Source: Panorpa germanica
Taxonomy: Eukaryota; Arthropoda; Insecta; Mecoptera; Panorpidae
DNA: 64,000 bases
Reading direction: 5' to 3'
Assembly: GCA_963678705.1 (NCBI GenBank)
Contig: OY783213.1
Coordinates: 9,676,451 to 9,740,450, forward strand
The notes beneath the pieces are model-generated. The model was not told where the DNA came from, searched no databases, and saw only the letters and a program-made list of their open reading frames with translations. Position numbers and translations under genes: made by a program. Of the stretch, positions 1 through 10,696 are shown in pieces (positions within the stretch are counted from its first letter, which is position 1; every line of letters begins with the position of its first letter).

Positions 1-590
1 TTAATAAGACGAATTAATTATAAAAGAAAGTGTAAAATTGTATTAAAAGTGCCAAATAATCATAAAAAGAACATTATTACGTTGCGGTAAGTTAGTAGCT
101 AAGATATTTTTTTTTGCTACGATTAGTACATGATGCATAGTAACAATATTCTGCTTCGTAACCAATTGATTTTAGTTCTACATTTTTTGTCTTCGAGAGA
201 AATTTATCATCTTGTTAAAAATTGTTTATTCTTTCTTTGTAAATTCAAATAGAATTTTTTTTGTGTGTTTTTTATATCAATTTGTGGTCAAAATGTCAAA
301 CGCAATTACTATTTGTGTTTACTTTTTTTCTTTTTAAAACATTTTAAGTATCTGCACGTTTTTTTTTGTGGATGTGGATAATTATATACCGCTTACATAA
401 AAGAAGAAATCTTTCAATTTGTGTTTAAAAGTGTTGCCTGATTCTGAATTTTGCTCACGCATGATTTAGAAGTTTTGACATATTTTATCTAATAAATTAT
501 ACATTGTTTTATACATTTATAATCCGATCAATTTAAACATAAAAATAGTGGTCAAATAACAAAAATTCCAAACCAAATAACAAAAAACCT

Positions 591-845
591 CAAACCAAAG
601 TTGTAGATCTTAAAATTCTCTACAAAAATGGTCCTGATTTTTTTCCTAAGAGTTACCATTCCTGAGATATCGCATTATGCGCATTAACGCGCTGAGTACA
701 CTACCTCACAGGTGGCGTGGAAATGTATGCATATCATGTATAATGTGACTCTTAGAATCGCGATATCTCAGGAATGGTAACTATTAGGAAAAAAATCATA
801 AGGACTATTTTTGTAGAGAATTTTAAGATCTACAACTTTGGTTTG
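591..845. repeat. Long imperfect inverted repeat (hairpin)
   Basis: The left arm (591-673) and right arm (760-845) are near-perfect reverse complements: about 83 bases including the shared segments GTAGATCTTAAAATTCTCTA and CCTGAGATATCGC. They flank a loop of about 86 bases. If transcribed in the intron this would fold into a strong stem. The layout suggests a foldback MITE or part of a larger dispersed repeat. No coding content is seen. Confidence 0.8.
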
Positions 846-1359
846 TGGTTTTTCTTTTTGATAAAACTTACCGTTTTCGAGAAAAATCCAAAAAAACAAT
901 TTCCAATTTTGCCCTTTGACCCCGAATAACTTTTGAAGCACACATAGAATCGATGGGGATTTTTAAAACTTTATTTGTTATGGTAAACCCCAGCTCTCCA
1001 CCAATATTTGGCTCTCCGGCAATTTTTGTTATTTCAAATGTCTATCTTGACCGGGCTATTATATCTAAACTATTTGTTTTATCAAAAAAATCTTTAAATA
1101 AAAGTTGGAGAACGTTAAAAATACTTTAAAATGATATATGATATGTTTATATAGTATACTGCGTTTAGGAGATATGTGCAAAATTGTAAACGCATGCACT
1201 GTTTTAATTCATTACTAATTTTCATTGAAGTGCTCCACTTTATAGCGATGCAGCCCAATATTTATCAGACATACAAAAAAATGTTGTATGCACAAATTGT
1301 AGAAAATTGAGTCATGTATCAGATTGATAAAGTATTTTTCTGCTCGTAATTTAACATAG

Positions 1360-1510
1360 TGCGTTATGAGCGGATCTTTATATCCCCACAACCGGTAAAC
1401 GTGGACAACCAAGCCAGACTGTACGTCGTCAACGAGACATGGGGCCACCAGGACACCGGCCGGACGGCAGGGGTTTGTCGTGGAGGCGTTCTACATTTCA
1501 GCACGCGGTG
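1360..1510 (+). other. Possible upstream exon or promoter-proximal block
   Basis: A block clearly richer in G and C than its surroundings follows a plausible acceptor (...AACATAG at 1353-1359). In the frame of 1359 it reads without a stop and contains PQPVNVDNQARLYVVNETWG with codon choice resembling real coding sequence (many C- or G-ending codons). I do not recognise the peptide and see no good donor: GTTTGT near 1472 is the nearest weak one. It could be an upstream klarsicht exon, a 5' untranslated exon, or a chance open frame in a GC-rich patch. Confidence 0.22.
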
Positions 1511-4081
1511 CTCAGTTCTTCAGTCGACTGAACGCTTCTCTTTCAGCTGTACGTGTTCACCCGGACTTGTGCCTCTAACCAATTCTCTTTCAATATTTAT
1601 CCACACACCTTTACCTCTCTGCATTTAGTTTTAGTACAGTTTTTCAACGATTGTCTTTCGAGGCAGTCGCCGCGCTATATTTATTCCGCTCGTGGTTTGC
1701 GTTTGCGGCCAATATGTTTATTGGCCAGTGTGTTAAAGATATGTGCTATAATTTTTAAGGTTTCTCTAAAGAACAGAATGCTGTTTAAATTTAAATTAAA
1801 TCGATTTTATGTCTTTTTTTATAAATTTAATTAAATGTGATTATTTTTATATGTGTCGAATATGTGTTGGATATATTTATGATCATGTTTTCCTTAATGG
1901 TTGTTGATACTGGTTGTTAATCGTGTTGTTGTTGTTTATATCCTTACATTAAACTTGAAGTCTATGTTAATTTAATTATTGCAAGTTGATTAAGGTATTT
2001 TATTTAAGTAGATACTTAAAACGTAAACTTATTTTGTTATTAAATATTTATTAACATTTAATACATTTATGTTCATGAAATAAAATGGATAAATTGATCT
2101 GGCTGATCTTCGAACTCATAGGAATTATGGTAATTGATTTTATAATTAATACTACATTACTTTTAATTTACCATTGCCTTATTTGCGATACTATTTCTAT
2201 TGTCGACGACCTTTTATAACGTTAACGTGTGTAAACCCAGTAAAAATACAATATTAGTACAGGAAACGAACCCAAAACCACAGGAACCTAAAACAACGCT
2301 CTTAGCTACACCCTAAATTTTGTTTATTTAGTGGTCAAAATTTCTGAAAGAGAAAAGTAAATTAAAAACCAAATTTTAGGTACTAAGAAAATTTGAAATA
2401 ATAATTAAGTTAAAATATGATAGTTTATGAAGTATACAACGTTTTGTAACTTATTTTACTGCTTTTTTAAAGATTATAAAACGTTTTCGAAATTAAGTGT
2501 TTTTAAAATATGAAATGAAATGAAATAAAATTTAGATGAAATATTACTTGGTTTTGTTTATGTAAAATATAACATTATGTTTTACTAAATAATAAACAAA
2601 ATTATAAATTAATAAATACAAGTATACCATTAAAAATTATTATATTACAATTATTGTTTAATAAATAATATTTATATCTACCAATTTAGTAACAAATTAA
2701 TAACAAATATGTCTAGAAATTATGATTTACTTTTAATTTGGTTTTATTTAGCGCAATCATGAACTAATTATATTTTTTTATTAATTTATTAAATTTAGCA
2801 TAAAAAATTGTATGTGATAAATATGTAAATCATGATCTAATTCAATTTTCCTGGTAAAAGTAAATTAATTTAAAAAAATATTTATATAACAAAAAATAAC
2901 CTGATGTAGTTCGTTGGTGTGTTCTATCAAATTAAATTGCCAGCAGGTGTGGAATAAATTGCGTGTTTAATAATGTAATTATCTTATTATTATCTAGAAA
3001 AAATATATATTTATTATTGCCATGCTACGTTATATCACAGAAGTATAATTTATTCAAATTTTATTTTAAGCAACTTTTTTTTTCATAATTTGCGGTTATA
3101 TCAATCTTAACTAAATTACACTTTTTAAAAAATTCAGCCTGCGTATGTTTGTGTTCACAAAACTCGAAAAGTAGACGGTCGATTGGGTTTAATTTGGTAC
3201 AACGGTGCATTCGAATACGCGTGTGTTTTCGCGCGAAATTCGAATTAATTTCCTTCGTTTGTTTTCAGTCCAGTGGATGTATCTTTTATTTACCACACCG
3301 AAGCGTGGTCATGTTTAGCTTAGTTATAGATAACAATTAACTATCTTACTTCATAAAATATTTGTATATACAATATATCTTGAATTATAATATTTATAAA
3401 TAAATAAAATTGTATAGAAATACTAAAATATTAAAACGTTTTTAATAATAAATAACAAAAACAAATTGAATGAAAATGTGTCGTAAAATCACCATTTTAA
3501 CTTATTGTACTGGAAATACATTTTTATACATTTTATACTTTTTATATATTATCAAGCTCGTCAAATGCGTAATTACCACAAAAAAAAATTTATAAATTTT
3601 ACGCAATAATAAAATTAATTTAAAATATAACAATGAAGAATAAGTGAAACGAAATAATTTCACAAAATAAAAAAGCGATTATTAAATTCAGTTATATAAT
3701 TTAAAAGAAATGTTTTTGAATTTTTTTTGGTAGTTTTGATATAATAGTATTTTTACTGTTCTATTTTATTCTTTATTGAAATGCTTTTTATAGAAGTTAG
3801 CGCGTGTAAACGCATAGCATTCCATATTTTTTATAACATTTGTCAATTACGTTTGACAATAAGGTATTACTTCATGGAATCATAAATGTTTTGAAAAGTT
3901 CACATTATTTTTGTGTGTAATGACAGAGAGGTGCAAATGAACATTTTTCAACTCGAATAATTTAAAATTTTAATAAAATATATTCCAATGTAATAATCTT
4001 CCACGAACCTATAATAATAATCTTCTAGAACCATGCATTTCTTTTTTAGTATGTTTCTTACTTTTTTTTTTTCTTTTTCAG

Positions 4082-4312
4082 AGTCCAGTGTCAACACGTA
4101 CCCCATCAGACACCGACGAAGAACCGGCACCAAAACTTCCTCGCCTTTGTACAGATTCCGGGGGCTCCACTGGAGAATCCAGGGGCTCTGGTTCGACGCA
4201 ACATAGCACCGAATCTCAAGACTCTCAATACGAACGCTATAGAACGAATAAAAGGAATTCTGACTCCAGCAGTGGAAGCCAGAGTGACTACAGCGAGCCA
4301 ATCTCTTCAGAT
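4082..4312 (+). CDS. klar: Klarsicht exon (first certain exon in window)
   Basis: This is an internal exon of the nuclear-envelope KASH protein Klarsicht. A T-rich tract ends in CAG at 4079-4081, and the exon opens in phase 0 with SPVSTRTPSDTDEEPAPKLP. It ends with ...ISSD before the donor GTAAGT at 4313. The 77 residues are Ser/Thr/Asp/Glu-rich and probably disordered (SESQDSQYER-like stretches, a run of SSSGSQSDYS). There is no start here: the open frame begins at the acceptor, so the protein continues upstream. Identity comes from being in frame with the downstream exons that end in KASH, not from this peptide itself. Confidence 0.85.
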
Positions 4313-6634
4313 GTAAGTTAGAATCAATCTAGCAAAGATTTAAACCAATTATTTTTTATATGTTTAACATTTTTTAAATTATTACAATTCCTAACATTTC
4401 TTTATGATGTTAAATCTATCTATTATCTTGCTAATAAACTAACTACAATAACTAACAATTATATTTGACCTAATACTTGATGATCACGATTTTACTACTG
4501 CCATCATAAAATATATCTGGATGATTGTTAAATTCTAATGTCATAGATGATGATGATGACTATATTCATGACTTAAACATACCATTAAAAGATCAGACCT
4601 TCCTATAAATATCTATCTGACATTCGCTACCAATCAATTTTCAAGGAAATAATGATACTGTCATTTTGAAAGTAAATATTGCAAATATTTTTATTTAACA
4701 AAGGAAATTGATTAGTTCATGAGTTTTTATATAATTATGACCAGTCATTAGCTTTATCTAAGGTAGATTAAGGTGGCACAGTGCTTTTTGTATTGTATAT
4801 AACAAAATAGCATCATCCAATATATAAAAAAGTTTATTTTAGTTAGGTTATTTGATTTTTTTTTAGGTTATGTTTTTTTCTAATCTGCTAGCTCTGTGAA
4901 ATAAATTAAAATAGCACTTTAAATGTTAATGTTTAAATAATTAATTATTTAAATAAAGCCGCTGTGTAGAACTGTTTTGTTCAAATACAAAAATTATTGA
5001 CCGGAAACGTTATTTCATAGCAGTTAATATTGCAAAAAAAAAAAAAAAAATTATTATATGTAACACATTACTTTTTTATGTATTTTTTTATTCCGTTATT
5101 TCGCAACATTACTTGCATTATGTACAGTAATTTAAAAGTTTTTATACTCATTTTAAAATTCAAATAATTATTAAGTAATTTTTTTATAATATAATGTAAA
5201 AAAGAATAAATGTTATTGCATTGTAAATTATAATACAATGATAATATGTGGCTTAGCGGAAATGTAAAGTGTAGATTATTAATTAGCGAATTTTTATATA
5301 TGGTATATTTTAAAAGAATTATTAATCCCAGTCTTAAAAAGTGAGGTTATTTCTCAAATAAATATTATATCTGAGATTAAAACCATATTTCTATTTTCTT
5401 ATAACTTATTTATAAGTCTTGATCATTTAGAAAGAAACATCAGTATCTATTATAATAAATTAGCTATAGAAAACGATCCCATTGCCATGCCCTTTATTCA
5501 TCTTTAACATTATATGCAGCTATATTTAATAGAGTAGTAAAACATATATTAAACCAGTCTTGTCATAATTAACCTAACAACATAATACAACAACCGATTA
5601 AGTTGTACTTTTACTTATAAATAAGTGACTTTCAAATCAATATCAAATATCCATGCGACCAGTGCTGCTGCTGTGTTCTAAAAGAGAAAGATTATTTTAA
5701 ATTGTCACAGATTTGGTTTAGATAGCGTAATTGTTTATGATGCATAAACATACAGAAGTATGATTATGATCATATTAATTAATCACTTTCTTTTGAAGTG
5801 TCTAAAATATTATTTGGTTAACTGATTCAGAATTTTAATTTAATAATTTCACGGATACCCATTTAAAAGAATATGTAACAAAAGTATGTTTTATAATTAT
5901 TTATTTAATAGATGATGTATCATTTTCAGTGACATGGGAATCATATGTAAACATTGGGGTTAATCGAGACTACATATAATAAAGTGCACCCTTTAAAATA
6001 CTTTTATTAAATCACTAGCAGATGTTATTCTATTAAATTATGTTGTACTATTGCATTTTTGGGACATTATAACCTATAAATTTAGCCTGAATATATGTAC
6101 CAACGATTTCAGAAAACATAACCTAAAACAATTGCATATAGTTAGAAGAAAAGTGTTTTAAATATCTTTCTACTTATTGTAAACCAAAAGTAGCATGACA
6201 TTAAAAGAGAGAGACTTATGTAGAAGACAGTAAACGTAATATCTTCGTGCATTATTAGTTGTTTTTTATTCCAATCTCTTCAATGACCGAGCATCATGTA
6301 ACGCGATCCTATACAAATTTTAAACAGCAAGTCTTCCTGAGTATTAAATATCTTTAACTTGAATTATAGGTATTAAATCACATAATGATGATAATTGATT
6401 GTGGTAATGAAAGCGGTTATGTTGGTGAACTCCATTCAATTCTTTTACTTATCCTTCTGTTGCATAGAGATAAATAATTTTACCTGAATAATGAGCAGCA
6501 CCATCTATTAGCAATATCTAAAAGCATGCAGGCTACCATAGACAATACAAATTCATACTATATATAGTTTTCTTTTAATTGTTTTTATTTATACAAATAA
6601 CAATTTACTATAACGATTTTTTCTTTTATTACAG
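4313..6634 (+). other. klar: Intron of klarsicht
   Basis: A 2.3 kb AT-rich intron between the donor GTAAGT (4313) and the acceptor TTTTATTACAG (ending 6634). It contains a 17-base A run near 5034. No ORF, RNA gene or clear mobile element is seen. Confidence 0.8.
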
Positions 6635-6782
6635 GATGATGATGTTCCGTTAGTAGCTGATGCATTCGAAGGTGACGTGGAGTCGTTGGACGAAGATTTT
6701 GTGCCTTTGCAGATTGTTGGCGATTTCGTTATACACAAGCCAGCAGTTATGTTGAAAAACAACCCTTGTGATATGGATACAG
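6635..6782 (+). CDS. klar: Klarsicht exon
   Basis: A 148-base exon starting DDDVPLVADAFEGDVESLDE and continuing through EDFVPLQIVGDFVIHKPAVM, ending after ...NPCDMDT plus one base (phase 1) at donor GTAAAT (6783). It enters in phase 0, matching the preceding exon. It is acidic at the start and then more hydrophobic (FVPLQIVGDFVIHKPAVML), a conserved-looking segment. The next exon supplies the two bases that complete a Glu codon. Confidence 0.88.
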
Positions 6783-6980
6783 GTAAATTAACTTTATAAA
6801 TAACTAAATAAACTTTAATATAATATTTTAGCTTGTTGTCATAGCTTATATATATTGGTCAGTGGTGAAAGATTCTCATTTGTTACCAATTTATAATTGG
6901 TTGGAATCCCAGCTAAATAATTGTTTAAAAGAACCAGAAATCAATTGAGTGGTAATAATATATAATTGAATACCTTTCAG

Positions 6981-7522
6981 AACCTGATTTCATCGAAACT
7001 CTCACACAGAAAAAACTTTCCGATACTGTAATCAAACGTGAAATAAACAAGTACAACCGCCCAAAGAAACCCGACGCTAAAAATTTGGCAACATTTTACT
7101 TTAAGCACCACGACACAGATTCAGAAATGGACAGAAAAACAATGGAATCCGAAAATGAACAACAATCAGAAGATGCAAAATCAGAATACGAGAACGAAAA
7201 ACACAACGAGAAACAAGAAAAAGATTTAGGAATAAATGATCTAAACAACCACAACGAGAAGAACATGCACATGGAAAAATTAAATTTAAATCAGAAACCG
7301 CTTATCAAAATCAATAATCTTCAAGAACGGATCACTCCAAAAGCAAACTGGCGACATAGTAGCAAAGATGATATACAGAAATTGGTTCGTGAAGTAGATT
7401 ACATCGTCCGGGATAAAAACGAAAAGGGGCGCATTGGTAAACATGGCAGATCGAAATCATTTGAACCGCTGAGCTTGGAAAGCAATGACCACAACTCTTA
7501 CGCCAAGATGACTAGAATTAAG
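6981..7522 (+). CDS. klar: Klarsicht exon, highly charged region
   Basis: A 542-base exon after the acceptor CTTTCAG (6974-6980). The split codon gives Glu, then PDFIETLTQKKLSDTVIKRE. The middle is an unusually charged, Asn/Glu/Lys-rich low-complexity stretch (residues such as NEKHNEKQEKDLG) encoded with A-rich codons. The end is more ordered: ANWRHSSKDDIQKLVREVDY, then RSKSFEPLSLESN. It ends in phase 0 at IK before GTAGTT (7523). The following intron is only 68 bases. Confidence 0.9.
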
Positions 7523-7590
7523 GTAGTTAAATATTTACATTATCTCTATAGAAGGATCTATCCTTACTAATCATACTTACTTTACTTTAG

Positions 7591-7833
7591 GAGTGGCTTC
7601 TCAAATCACGCACTCCAGGCCCTCTTCAACCCGTTGCACCTCTGGACAGTTGTGATGCTTCCGGCGAATGCACTAGCGGTGACAGCGATACCGGAAATTC
7701 AAGAGACAGTTCAGGAGATCCCTCAGGATCTGTATCTACTTTCAGACCGGTTATGAATGGTTCTCAGTGTACTTCCTTTGAACTCATTGACAATGATTTT
7801 GAGATGGATACAGCTGAAAATAGTCCAGTTAAG
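7591..7833 (+). CDS. klar: Klarsicht exon
   Basis: A 243-base exon (81 codons, phase 0 at both ends) after the acceptor TTTACTTTAG. It begins EWLLKSRTPGPLQPVAPLDS and continues through a Gly/Ser/Asp-rich stretch (SGDSDTGNSRDSSGD) to FELIDNDFEMDTAENSPVK before GTAGAA. EWLLKSRTPGPLQ looks like a helix followed by a proline break. It is separated from the next exon by a short intron of 81 bases. Confidence 0.9.
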
Positions 7834-7914
7834 GTAGAATACTTTTTATAGTTGTAAAATAGATCTTCTCTTTAATTTGACAGCAACATTTAATGAATCG
7901 TCTTGTACTTGAAG

Positions 7915-8175
7915 GTGATCCGCCGTTCCAATCGTACACATTCTGCTCGACCGTGGTCCGTCTCTTGTTTTTCACAACTGGAAATGGGTGTCGCTCCAAT
8001 GACAAACAGTGTCGGCACTTTAGAATCGCCGCCAGAAAGTCCCAAGCAACGAGGACTTGCGCAATTCTCTATTTCAGAGTCTGCACTTAATGTTTTGGGG
8101 TCACACAGGATTACACCAAGGTCTGACTCTAAAGGAGAACTCAGAAGAAGGAAACTACGAACCAGAAAACGTCAG
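7915..8175 (+). CDS. klar: Klarsicht exon
   Basis: An 87-codon exon reading VIRRSNRTHSARPWSVSCFS and on to ISESALNVLGSHRITPRSDS, ending in the basic run RRRKLRTRKRQ before donor GTATAG (8176). I chose the acceptor TACTTGAAG (ending 7914) because the frame upstream of it has a stop at 7891-7893. The stronger-looking TTTGACAG at 7876-7883 would put the exon in another frame that stops at 8088-8090 and breaks the chain to the next exon. The basic cluster continues into the next exon (SRKSES) and could act as a nuclear or membrane-surface binding patch (inference). Confidence 0.85.
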
Positions 8176-8251
8176 GTATAGTTGGCATTAATATAATTAA
8201 TTAGTTATTGTTAAATTGTAAGGTTTTATTGTTATATTGTTCATTTTTCAG

Positions 8252-9271
8252 AGTCGTAAAAGCGAATCTTGCTCTGATGGTTTGCACAGTGGTTCGTCTC
8301 CAACTTCACCACAAGGTTTAAGTGTACTTAACAGCAGAGCTCTCGTTAAATCTAGTTCCTTCTCTGGCCACCCTCAAATCATTCCTGAACTGGCGCTAAT
8401 GGATGCCATTGAACCAGTGGATTCCGCAATATCAACTGTTGATGAGACGGCTCAATACGAGCTGCAAAATGTAGGTGCTATCTCTTTTGAAATTGGTGGA
8501 AATGTCACAAATGCTACTGATCCTGCCACGGCTCTTGTAAATATCCCGTCTGAAGAACACAGCAGTTTATCCCTGGCAGAGGCTTGGGATAACTACCAGG
8601 ATAAATACTTATCGGAGTCTTACTCGGAGTGTGTCGATACCGAAGCTGCACGAAGACTGTTAGAGTTCGGAGAAGATTATCGTAATCACTTTGATTCACA
8701 ATCCGACTGCTGTTCGTCCTTGTCTAATTTTGCGCCCAACTTGGAAGGTGATAGACGTGCCATTCTTCATCCCATGAATGCAGTCAGTGGCCCTGATCAT
8801 GTAAACCGAAATGCAGAAGCTATGAATAAACTTAAAAATGCACAAGATTTTAGTGATTTTGAAATTCGTAAACGGAAAACTGAAATGAATCAGCGCCGAC
8901 GGTCCAGCACGAAAGAATCTTCAGTTCTAGAACGGCGAAACTCTCAGTTGTTACTAGATGACAGCGACTCTTGTGAAAGTTCCATTTCCAAACGCAAAAA
9001 CAGCACCATCACAAATAAAAGTATCATGCAGCAAGACTTCGAAACTCCGAAACGTAAAATAAGCGCCAAGTCTAAGTCAAAACGCGCGACACTGTCGGAA
9101 ACGGATACAGAGTCTGAGGAAATGGCGCGACTGATCAACGAATCTAAAACACAGCTCGATCACACGGAGGAGTTGTGGGGCCAGACCACCTCGAAAGCCA
9201 ACCACCATGGACACGCGCACGGGGGCCATTTGAATCACGGTGGTCACTTTATGTTAGAGCCACACGACTAT
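8252..9271 (+). CDS. klar: Klarsicht long exon
   Basis: The largest coding exon (340 codons, phase 0 at both ends), entering after TCATTTTTCAG. Visible parts in order: a Ser-rich start (SRKSESCSDGLHSGSSPTSP); an acidic and helical segment around SLAEAWDNYQDKYLSESYSE and TEAARRLLEFGEDYRNHF; a basic Ser-rich region with several KRK or RRR runs (RKRKTEMNQRRRSS, SISKRKNS, TPKRKISAKSKSKR); then a His/Gly-rich stretch (NHHGHAHGGHLNHGGHF) just before LEPHDY. The donor GTAAGG at 9272 splices it to 10076. If the donor is skipped the frame runs on to a stop at 9392-9394 (separate entry). Confidence 0.93.
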
Positions 9272-9394
9272 GTAAGGAAATTTTCTGTTTTTTTGCATCA
9301 ACCTCTGGTAGTTTTTACGATTATTGCTTTCATACTTATTTTTGCCAATATTTTATTGAATGATTTAAAAAAACGCATTGTGTTGACTTTTTAA
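9272..9394 (+). CDS. klar: Alternative unspliced end with hydrophobic tail
   Basis: Reading past the GTAAGG donor adds 40 codons: a short basic start (VRKFSVF), a hydrophobic run of about 19 residues (PLVVFTIIAFILIFANILL) and a short basic tail (NDLKKRIVLTF) before TAA. AATAAA follows at 9684. The layout is that of a tail-anchored membrane protein without the KASH peptide. However, AT-rich intron sequence often encodes hydrophobic residues by chance, so this may be an artefact. Transcript evidence would settle it. Confidence 0.35.
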   Translation, partial: VRKFSVFLHQPLVVFTIIAFILIFANILLNDLKKRIVLTF

Positions 9395-9683
9395 CAGCAT
9401 TTTACATATTTTTTACTTTTGTACTACTATAATTTTGATAATAATTAGTGCAACATTACTCACTAAACACAGCTACGTAGCATTTACGTAAAATTTACGT
9501 CTTAAATATTACGTAAGTGCCATGTTTGTGTTTACAGGGTAGTTTTTAGCTTGTAATGACTTGATATAATATTTTATCGCATTAATTTATTAATTTTTAC
9601 TTAGCAGATATTTTAGTTTTTGTTGTTAATTTACAAAATTTGATTTCGCAGTTGTAATTTTATTAACATGTGATAATTTGTAT

Positions 9684-9689
9684 AATAAA
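9684..9689 (+). terminator. Candidate poly(A) signal
   Basis: AATAAA about 290 bases after the stop at 9394, followed by T/GT-rich sequence (TGTTCTGTTTC). It would serve the unspliced end at 9394 if that form is made. Such hexamers are frequent in AT-rich DNA. Confidence 0.25.
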
Positions 9690-10075
9690 TGTTTAATAAC
9701 ATGTTCTGTTTCATTTAATATAAAGATGCTGATATATTACCTAATCGATCGATAATCTGCGCGGATCAATTTAGAATTTATTATTTTCTAACATACAAAT
9801 AGAAGAATAAGAAGTTTGAAAAATTAAATTAAGTCGAACTAATATTATATCGTGTTCAAATTAATATACAGTAATTTATATTGAATTAAGATCAATGTAA
9901 AATTAAATATATTTGTATTAGTGATAAAAGAATGCTGTGTAAAACTGACTTGAATCTTATCAAAGATTCCAACCTACTCATTTCATCGGTTAAACATTTT
10001 TTAAATCTTATCACGCGAGAATATTTTGTTTATTTATAAAATAACGTGATTAGTTATACATTGAAATAATTCCAG

Positions 10076-10181
10076 GCTGAAATAATCGTCACGTGTCGTG
10101 AAAATATTCGGTGTTTGGATGCTGTGATGACCCGGGCTTGCGGAGCCCTATTAACACCGTCTCAATCTCGAGATATTCGAG
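10076..10181 (+). CDS. klar: Klarsicht exon, branch point between KASH and non-KASH forms
   Basis: A 106-base exon after AATTCCAG, phase 0 in and phase 1 out. It reads AEIIVTCRENIRCLDAVMTR and then ACGALLTPSQSRDIR before the strong donor GTAAGT at 10182. The split codon is completed by AA at 21865 to give Glu, leading into LLSRWEAL. Thus ...SRDIR-E-LLSRWEAL joins without a frame break. If the donor is ignored the same frame stays open to 10696 (separate entry), so this exon is where the two C-terminal classes part. Confidence 0.9.
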
Positions 10182-10696
10182 GTAAGTGGCCATATTGTCA
10201 AACCTATCCGACGTCTTGGTGTTGCCGCCGGCAAGTTAAGCGTTTAAAAGCACCACGTCAAACCCGAAATGAAAAATCAGCGAACAACAAACGATGTTGT
10301 CAAATTAAATCGCCAACGAATAATCGCATTGTAAACAATTTGCTAAAGAGCAGCAAACAATTACAAGATAACTCAGATAAATTTGACGAAATATCAAATT
10401 GTCCGATTAGAGGGTGCGGTCCAAAACAAATTGATGATCACTTCAAATCTTTAAGAAATAATTTCTCATCTTCAGGCAAGGTTCCTGAATCACCCGTTAT
10501 TATCAAAGAAGAGTGCAAGTGCTCGCCGATAGCAAAGTTTATTTCCACTGCTATAACTTTTGTACTTGATGCGATGAATATAATTAGAAATTTCACTTTG
10601 TTTCGATTTTTTGTTAGAACCCTTAAAGAATTTATTGGCCTGTTTGGCCATTTAAAAAAGCTTCGAAATTTACCTATAATTGGCTATATTTTTTAA
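10182..10696 (+). CDS. klar: Alternative C-terminus without KASH (candidate lipid-droplet domain)
   Basis: When the GTAAGT donor is not used, the frame continues for 171 codons before TAA at 10694-10696, unusually long for intronic sequence this rich in A and T. Residues include a Cys-containing basic start (KWPYCQTYPTSWCCRRQVKR), a polar Asn/Lys-rich middle, the Cys-rich motifs CPIRGCGPK and EECKCSPIAKF, and a hydrophobic or amphipathic end (ISTAITFVLDAMNIIRNF, FRFFVRTLKEFIGLFGHL). The established parallel is Drosophila klar, whose beta form ends in an alternative lipid-droplet (LD) domain instead of KASH. Assigning this extension as the LD-domain equivalent is inference from position, length and hydrophobic character. 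AATAAA follows at 10978. Confidence 0.7.

Larger units (their letters stand above)
1..4081. other. klar: Upstream intron or 5' region of klarsicht
   Basis: This stretch is AT-rich with no exon that I can assign firmly. The first certain exon (4082) begins at an acceptor in phase 0, so coding exons of the same gene must lie further upstream, probably outside the window. The stretch holds a long hairpin at 591-845 and a GC-richer block at about 1360-1700 (listed separately). The remainder is AT-rich sequence with short A/T runs and no supported gene. Confidence 0.6.

Noticed and set aside
7893-8090. Open frame MNRLVLEGDPPFQSYTF... as coding
   Set aside because: It overlaps the klarsicht exon in another frame, stops at 8090, and cannot be joined in phase to the next exon; the frame starting at 7915 continues the chain.
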